Assembly: GCA_029052375.1 (NCBI GenBank) | Contig: JAIDJD010000124.1 | Coordinates: forward strand, 1-5,046 | Source: Duncaniella sp. | GTDB lineage: Bacteria; Bacteroidota; Bacteroidia; Bacteroidales; Muribaculaceae | Reading direction: 5' to 3' | Length of the DNA: 5,046 nucleotides | In this document: piece after piece, positions 3,977 through 5,046 of the stretch | Position numbering within the stretch: the first letter of the stretch is position 1 | Layout of the letters: each line of letters starts with the position of its first letter | Notes under the pieces: model-generated | The model's input: the letters and a program-made list of their open reading frames with translations, nothing else | Told to the model about the DNA's origin: nothing | Database searches by the model: none | Translations under genes and position numbers: made by a program

Positions 3977-5046
3977 TCATAGAAGTCTGTAGTTTGAGCC
4001 TGGGAGCGAGAGCACGACGCGCCTCATCTCGAGGTCGATGAGCGTAGACATCAGGCGGTGGACCGGGATGTCGAGGCTTGCGAGCATCTGGCTGAGGGTG
4101 GCCTCGCCCGTGGTGCGCATCACCTCTGTGATGGCTTCTTCCTCGGGCGAGAGTTCTGTGAAGAGTTCGGTCTGCGAGCCTTCTTCGGGGCGGGGCTTCC
4201 ATCCCATGTGCTTCATCAGGTCGTCGGCCGAGGTGACGAGGGCGGCGCTGTCCGAGGCTATGAGGCTGTTGCATCCGCGCGAGTATCTGTCGCTGATGCG
4301 TCCGGGCAGGGCGAGCACCTCGCGCGAGTATGCCGAGGCGAGGCGGGCCGTCACGAGGGCGCCGCCGCGGGTGTCGCTCTCGGCCACGAGCAGGGCGTCG
4401 CAGAGGCCGGCTACGATGCGGTTGCGGGCCAGGAAGTTACCTCTGTGGGTGGAGTCTATCGAGCGGTAGTCGGTGAGGAGGGCTCCGCCTTCGCGCACCA
4501 TCCTTGCGGCTGTGTCGCGGTGAGAGGCCGGGTAGATGGTGTTGAGGCCGTGGGCCAGGACTCCGGCTGTGGGCACCCCCTCGGCGAGCGAGGCCCGGTG
4601 GGCGGCCACGTCTATGCCGTAGGCAAGCCCGCTGACCACTACCAGCGGGTCGGCCATCTTTCTGGCGAGGTCGCTGAGGAGGGTGGAGACAAACGTCGTC
4701 CCGTAGGCTGTGGCGTGGCGTGTGCCTACGATGGAGAGGATGCGGGCCGAGTTGAGGTCTGTCTGGCCGAGCATATACAGCATCATGGGTGCGTCGGGAC
4801 ACTCGAGCAGGCGCCTGGGATATCCGGGGTCTGTGAAGTAGAGGGTCCTGATGCGGTTGGCTGTCACGAAGGCTATCTCTCTCTCGGCTTCGCTGAGGGC
4901 GCGGCGGCGGACGTCGTCGGCATATATGCGTCGGTTGAGCCCGAGTATGGGGCGCAGCATCTTCTCGCTCATCTCGAAGAAGCGCTCTTCCGAGCCCACG
5001 CAGTCGAGTATCAGGCGGGCCGACTCTAAGGTGAGAGCCTTGAGCG
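3977..5046 (-). CDS. dprA: DNA-processing protein DprA, 5' end cut off by the window
   Basis: DprA binds single-stranded DNA and loads RecA, protecting incoming DNA during natural transformation; it is also widespread in bacteria not known to be competent. The reading frame is open to the window edge: 15 sense codons precede the GTG at 4999, and residues such as LESARLILDCVGSEERFF continue the N-terminal helical domain, so the true start lies beyond 5046, probably only some tens of bases away. Counting from that GTG codon, the Rossmann-like DprA core is complete: SIVGTRHATAYG (89-100), VSGLAYGID (122-130), GLNTIYP (151-157), NFLARNRIVAG (188-198), GGALVTARLA (212-221) and LPGRISDRYSRGCNSLI (231-247). 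A winged-helix-like C-terminal domain follows (about 284-340). The stop is 23 bases before the chosen udp start, so both are probably in one transcript. Confidence 0.95.
   Translation of the reverse strand, partial: LKALTLESARLILDCVGSEERFFEMSEKMLRPILGLNRRIYADDVRRRALSEAEREIAFVTANRIRTLYFTDPGYPRRLLECPDAPMMLYMLGQTDLNSARILSIVGTRHATAYGTTFVSTLLSDLARKMADPLVVVSGLAYGIDVAAHRASLAEGVPTAGVLAHGLNTIYPASHRDTAARMVREGGALLTDYRSIDSTHRGNFLARNRIVAGLCDALLVAESDTRGGALVTARLASAYSREVLALPGRISDRYSRGCNSLIASDSAALVTSADDLMKHMGWKPRPEEGSQTELFTELSPEEEAITEVMRTTGEATLSQMLASLDIPVHRLMSTLIDLEMRRVVLSLPGSNYRLL

Noticed and set aside
3081..4274. 397-codon reading of the phosphorylase frame extended into dprA
   Set aside because: The first hundred or so residues are an Arg/His/Pro-rich out-of-frame translation of the end of dprA; family similarity begins only at MKQIIAP (3953).
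4437..4802. 121-codon minus-strand ORF in another frame of dprA
   Set aside because: Arg/Pro/His-rich out-of-frame translation overlapping conserved DprA sequence.
4058..5029. 323-codon plus-strand ORF opposite dprA
   Set aside because: It is the antisense mirror of a G+C-rich gene with strong third-position bias; its product is Gly/Val/Ala/Glu-rich without any domain, while the minus frame carries all the DprA motifs.

Overview
This window looks like chromosomal DNA from a member of the Bacteroidales; the moderately high G+C of the housekeeping genes would suit a Muribaculaceae-like genome, but the family is a guess. The evidence for the phylum is the promoter style: four sites match the Bacteroidetes sigma-ABfr -7 element TAnnTTTG, and three of them have a TTTG or TTG -33 box 19-20 bases upstream. 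The protein types agree: a YceD/DUF177 protein with a single CxxC, a 290-residue uridine phosphorylase and a small BACON-like lipoprotein. Most leaders are A-rich and lack a Shine-Dalgarno sequence.

Layout, left to right. (1) 27-599, minus: YceD/DUF177 protein with its own strong promoter at 625-655; rpmF is expected just beyond the left edge. (2) 758-1545, minus: a visibly AT-richer two-gene unit, a 59-residue small protein followed 2 bases later by a GNAT acetyltransferase. It is organised like a toxin-antitoxin operon and has its own -7 element and an unusual canonical Shine-Dalgarno. (3) 1584-2350: a long region without a large gene. It holds a 3 x 12 bp tandem repeat, a well-formed candidate small RNA gene on the plus strand (promoter 1726-1757, two hairpins, terminator ending at 1859), a hairpin at 1873-1907, a candidate 33-residue microprotein (1935-2036, minus) and an AT-rich hairpin at 2121-2146. 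(4) 2443-2916, plus: a secreted lipoprotein with a promoter at 2350-2381. It is followed by two strong hairpins (2924-2953 and 2962-3030) lying between convergent genes, the second probably a bidirectional terminator. (5) 3081-5046, minus: dprA (cut off at the right edge) followed by a uridine phosphorylase gene (udp), very close together and probably one transcript.

The flanks are housekeeping functions: a ribosome-linked accessory protein, DNA processing for uptake and recombination, and pyrimidine nucleoside salvage. The centre from about 660 to 2960 is accessory in character and contains the least understood items: the GNAT pair, the candidate small RNA and the 33-residue ORF. No tRNA, rRNA, CRISPR array, insertion sequence or integrase was seen.
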